25,284 nucleotides of DNA, from assembly GCA_023434855.1 (NCBI GenBank), contig JAEYSJ010000034.1, positions 1 to 25,284 on the forward strand, given 5' to 3'. This DNA comes from Bacillota bacterium (GTDB taxonomy: Bacteria > Bacillota_C > Negativicutes > JAEYSJ01). The notes below the pieces were generated by a model that saw only the letters and a list, made by a program, of their open reading frames with translations, was not told where the DNA came from and searched no databases. Of this stretch, positions 23,667-25,284 are shown one piece after another. How positions within the stretch are numbered: the first letter of the stretch is position 1; each line of letters opens with the position of its first letter. The translations under genes were made by a program, and so were the position numbers.

Positions 23667-24673
23667 AAAGGTGGAATAAAACAGTCTTAGCTGTATTGAT
23701 GCAGTGGGACTATGGTAAGCCAGCTAGAGGCGAGTCCTTGGATAAGGTTTGTTTCTATGAAAATCTAACGCATTTAGTAGACCTTGTAGAACCATTGTGG
23801 TATGACGATTATTTAGAGCGACAGCATGAATTGCAAAATTTAGTCTTACAAAAGGCAGAAGAGATGAAGCCGGATTTGATACTGTTTATTCCTTACACCG
23901 ATCAGTTTAGTGTTAATACGCTAGAACAGCTTAAGAAAAGGTTTTCTACTTATGCCTGGTTTGGTGATGATCAATGGCGGTTTAATAGCTATTCTTCAAA
24001 ACTGGCTCCCCACTTTACCTATGTTTCAACAACTGATCCATGGAGTGTTACAAAGTACAAAAAGCTGGGAATTACTCCGATTGTAACGCAGTGGGCTGCG
24101 CAGAAGTATTCAGAAGATATCAGTCCAATTAGCTGTGGAGAGAGTTATCAATATGAAGTCTCATTTGTTGGTGGAAAAAATCGCTATCGCGCTTGGTTTA
24201 TAAATGAGTTAGCAAAACACGGAATTCAGGTTGAGTGTTTTGGTGCAGATTGGCCTAATGGCAGAGTTTCGTATCTGGAAATGGAACAAATCTTTCGCAA
24301 AAGTAAAATTAACCTCAACATATCCAATAGTATAGGACAAGATACAAAGTTCATTCTCTCTAGCTTACGGAATTTAACCAAATGCTATCGGGCAAAAAAA
24401 ACATCAGAACAAATCAAAGCCCGCAATTTTGAAATTCCTTTGGCTGGTGGCTTTCAATTATCTAATTATGTGCTTGGACTGGAGCGCTATCTCAATATAG
24501 GACAGGAAGTTGCCGTCTATACATCAACGGATGAATGCGTACAGCAGATTCAATATTACTTGGAGAATGAGGAATTAAGACAACAAATTACTGTGGCTGG
24601 TCATGAACGTACAAAAGCAGAGCATACTTATACAAATCGGCTGGCTCACATTCTGGGAGAGATTTGGGATTGA
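23663..24673 (+). CDS. CgeB-like glycosyltransferase (GT4-type fold)
   Basis: A 336-residue protein resembling CgeB/spore-maturation-type glycosyltransferases, which have two Rossmann-like domains. The N-terminal half has the pattern VLAVLMQWDYGKPARGESLDK and a region around KPDLILFIPYTDQF and WFGDDQWRF that reads like DUF3880. The C-terminal half has YEVSFVGGKNRYRAWFINEL, INLNISNS, ARNFEIPLAGGFQLSNY and EEVAVYTSTDEC-type sequence (here GQEVAVYTSTDECVQQI), the nucleotide-sugar binding part. Donor and acceptor are unknown. GTG 23663 overlaps the stop of the previous gene (GTGA); an AGGTG lies 7 bases before it. It lies between the GDP-sugar genes and a fucosyltransferase-like gene, so it probably works on the same glycan. 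Confidence 0.82.
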   Translation: MKRWNKTVLAVLMQWDYGKPARGESLDKVCFYENLTHLVDLVEPLWYDDYLERQHELQNLVLQKAEEMKPDLILFIPYTDQFSVNTLEQLKKRFSTYAWFGDDQWRFNSYSSKLAPHFTYVSTTDPWSVTKYKKLGITPIVTQWAAQKYSEDISPISCGESYQYEVSFVGGKNRYRAWFINELAKHGIQVECFGADWPNGRVSYLEMEQIFRKSKINLNISNSIGQDTKFILSSLRNLTKCYRAKKTSEQIKARNFEIPLAGGFQLSNYVLGLERYLNIGQEVAVYTSTDECVQQIQYYLENEELRQQITVAGHERTKAEHTYTNRLAHILGEIWD

Positions 24674-25284
24674 TTAGCTTAGCTATTTGGGTTGACAAGG
24701 CATATGATAATGATAAGCTTTTTGAAAAAAACAGTTTGCTTAATCGTGATAACTGCCTTGCACCATTTCATCATCTAAAAGACAAAATAGAGGAAGCTGG
24801 GGGAGCATGTCATACACAGGATATATTCCAAATGCAAGACAGTATCCCAGATGCTGTAGTGTTTTTGGATATTCCCCAAAAACCAGTCTCGCAGTTCCTT
24901 GGCAACTGGGATGGAAATACAAGAAAGTACGTTATACTACAAGAGTGTGAGGTCGTTATCCCCCGAAACTGGGACATAAAGATGCATGAGCAGTTTGATA
25001 AAATATTTACCTGGCATGATCAATTTGTTGATGATAATAAATATATCAAATTGAACTTTTCTCAGAATATATCACATTCAATACATAAAGATCCTTCACT
25101 TAAGAAGAAAATGTGTACCATGATAGCTGGAAATAAACAGGCCGACCATCCATTAGAATTGTATTCAAAGCGTTTAGAGGCCATTCTCTGGTTTGAAAAG
25201 AACGCGCCAGATGATTTTGATTTATATGGCATGAAGTGGGATACCTATGAATTGGCGGGGATCAAGCTACCTTATAAGTTTGGT
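24670..25284 (+). CDS. GT10 (alpha-fucosyltransferase-like) glycosyltransferase, truncated by window end
   Basis: An open frame of 205 codons running to the window edge without a stop. It has no ATG start; TTG 24670 overlaps the stop of the previous gene (TTGA) and has GGGAGA 9 bases before it. The product starts LISLAIWVDKAYDNDKLF. Later parts (FLGNWDGNTRKYVILQECEV, HEQFDKIFTWHDQFVDDN, KMCTMIAGNKQADHPLELYS and FDLYGMKWDTYEL) match bacterial family 10 glycosyltransferases, which transfer fucose from GDP-fucose, typically alpha-1,3. The upstream gmd and fcl genes make GDP-fucose or a close relative, so the donor fits. The C-terminal end, with most of the donor site, is outside the window, so function cannot be fully checked. 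Confidence 0.75.
   Translation, partial: MISLAIWVDKAYDNDKLFEKNSLLNRDNCLAPFHHLKDKIEEAGGACHTQDIFQMQDSIPDAVVFLDIPQKPVSQFLGNWDGNTRKYVILQECEVVIPRNWDIKMHEQFDKIFTWHDQFVDDNKYIKLNFSQNISHSIHKDPSLKKKMCTMIAGNKQADHPLELYSKRLEAILWFEKNAPDDFDLYGMKWDTYELAGIKLPYKFG

Overview
The window looks like part of the cell-envelope region of a diderm Firmicute (class Negativicutes, probably Sporomusaceae such as Pelosinus or Sporomusa). The genus is inferred from gene content, not from a search. The main evidence is an S-layer-homology (SLH) porin of the OmpM type, next to an LPS-assembly protein (LptD) and ADP-heptose and heptosyltransferase genes, all in AT-rich DNA with strong Gram-positive style ribosome binding sites. 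All supported genes lie on the + strand.

Region 1 (1-4335) holds four separately terminated envelope genes: an SLH porin, a second porin without SLH, and two secreted proteins of unknown function. Each is followed by a hairpin and T-run, although the last of these is weak. The 406-bp gap before the second porin contains a structured leader in which the ribosome binding site overlaps a possible hairpin.

Region 2 (4444-10185) is an LPS transport and core operon: compact lptD, D-glycero-beta-D-manno-heptose-7-phosphate kinase, heptose-1-phosphate adenylyltransferase, a WaaC-like heptosyltransferase, a WaaE-like family 2 glycosyltransferase and a second family 2 glycosyltransferase. The heptosyltransferase appears to take its Shine-Dalgarno sequence and only usable start codon from a short repeat present twice in the preceding gap.

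Region 3 (10309-20304) is a CDP-sugar cassette. RfbF, RfbG and RfbH convert glucose-1-phosphate to the CDP-4-keto-3,6-dideoxyglucose stage. They are followed by an acetolactate-synthase-like ThDP enzyme, an acylating acetaldehyde dehydrogenase, a 4-hydroxy-2-oxovalerate aldolase, two SDR-family sugar reductases/epimerases and a glycosyltransferase. By analogy with yersiniose biosynthesis (YerE), the ThDP enzyme may add a carbon branch to C4 of the CDP-ketosugar. The aldolase/dehydrogenase pair suggests that the 2-oxo acid donor is made on site and that the branch may be four carbons rather than two. This is the best candidate in the window for an undescribed pathway.

Region 4 (20387-25284, open at the right edge) is a GDP-sugar cassette: gmd, a GDP-L-fucose-synthase family gene, a DegT-fold protein in which the PLP lysine is replaced by histidine and which carries a cysteine cluster, a CgeB-like glycosyltransferase and the start of a GT10 (fucosyltransferase-like) gene. 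It probably makes and transfers fucose or a 3,6-dideoxy relative such as colitose. A perfect 24-bp hairpin separates regions 3 and 4. No Wzx, Wzy or O-antigen ligase, and no reductase partner for RfbH, is visible in the window.
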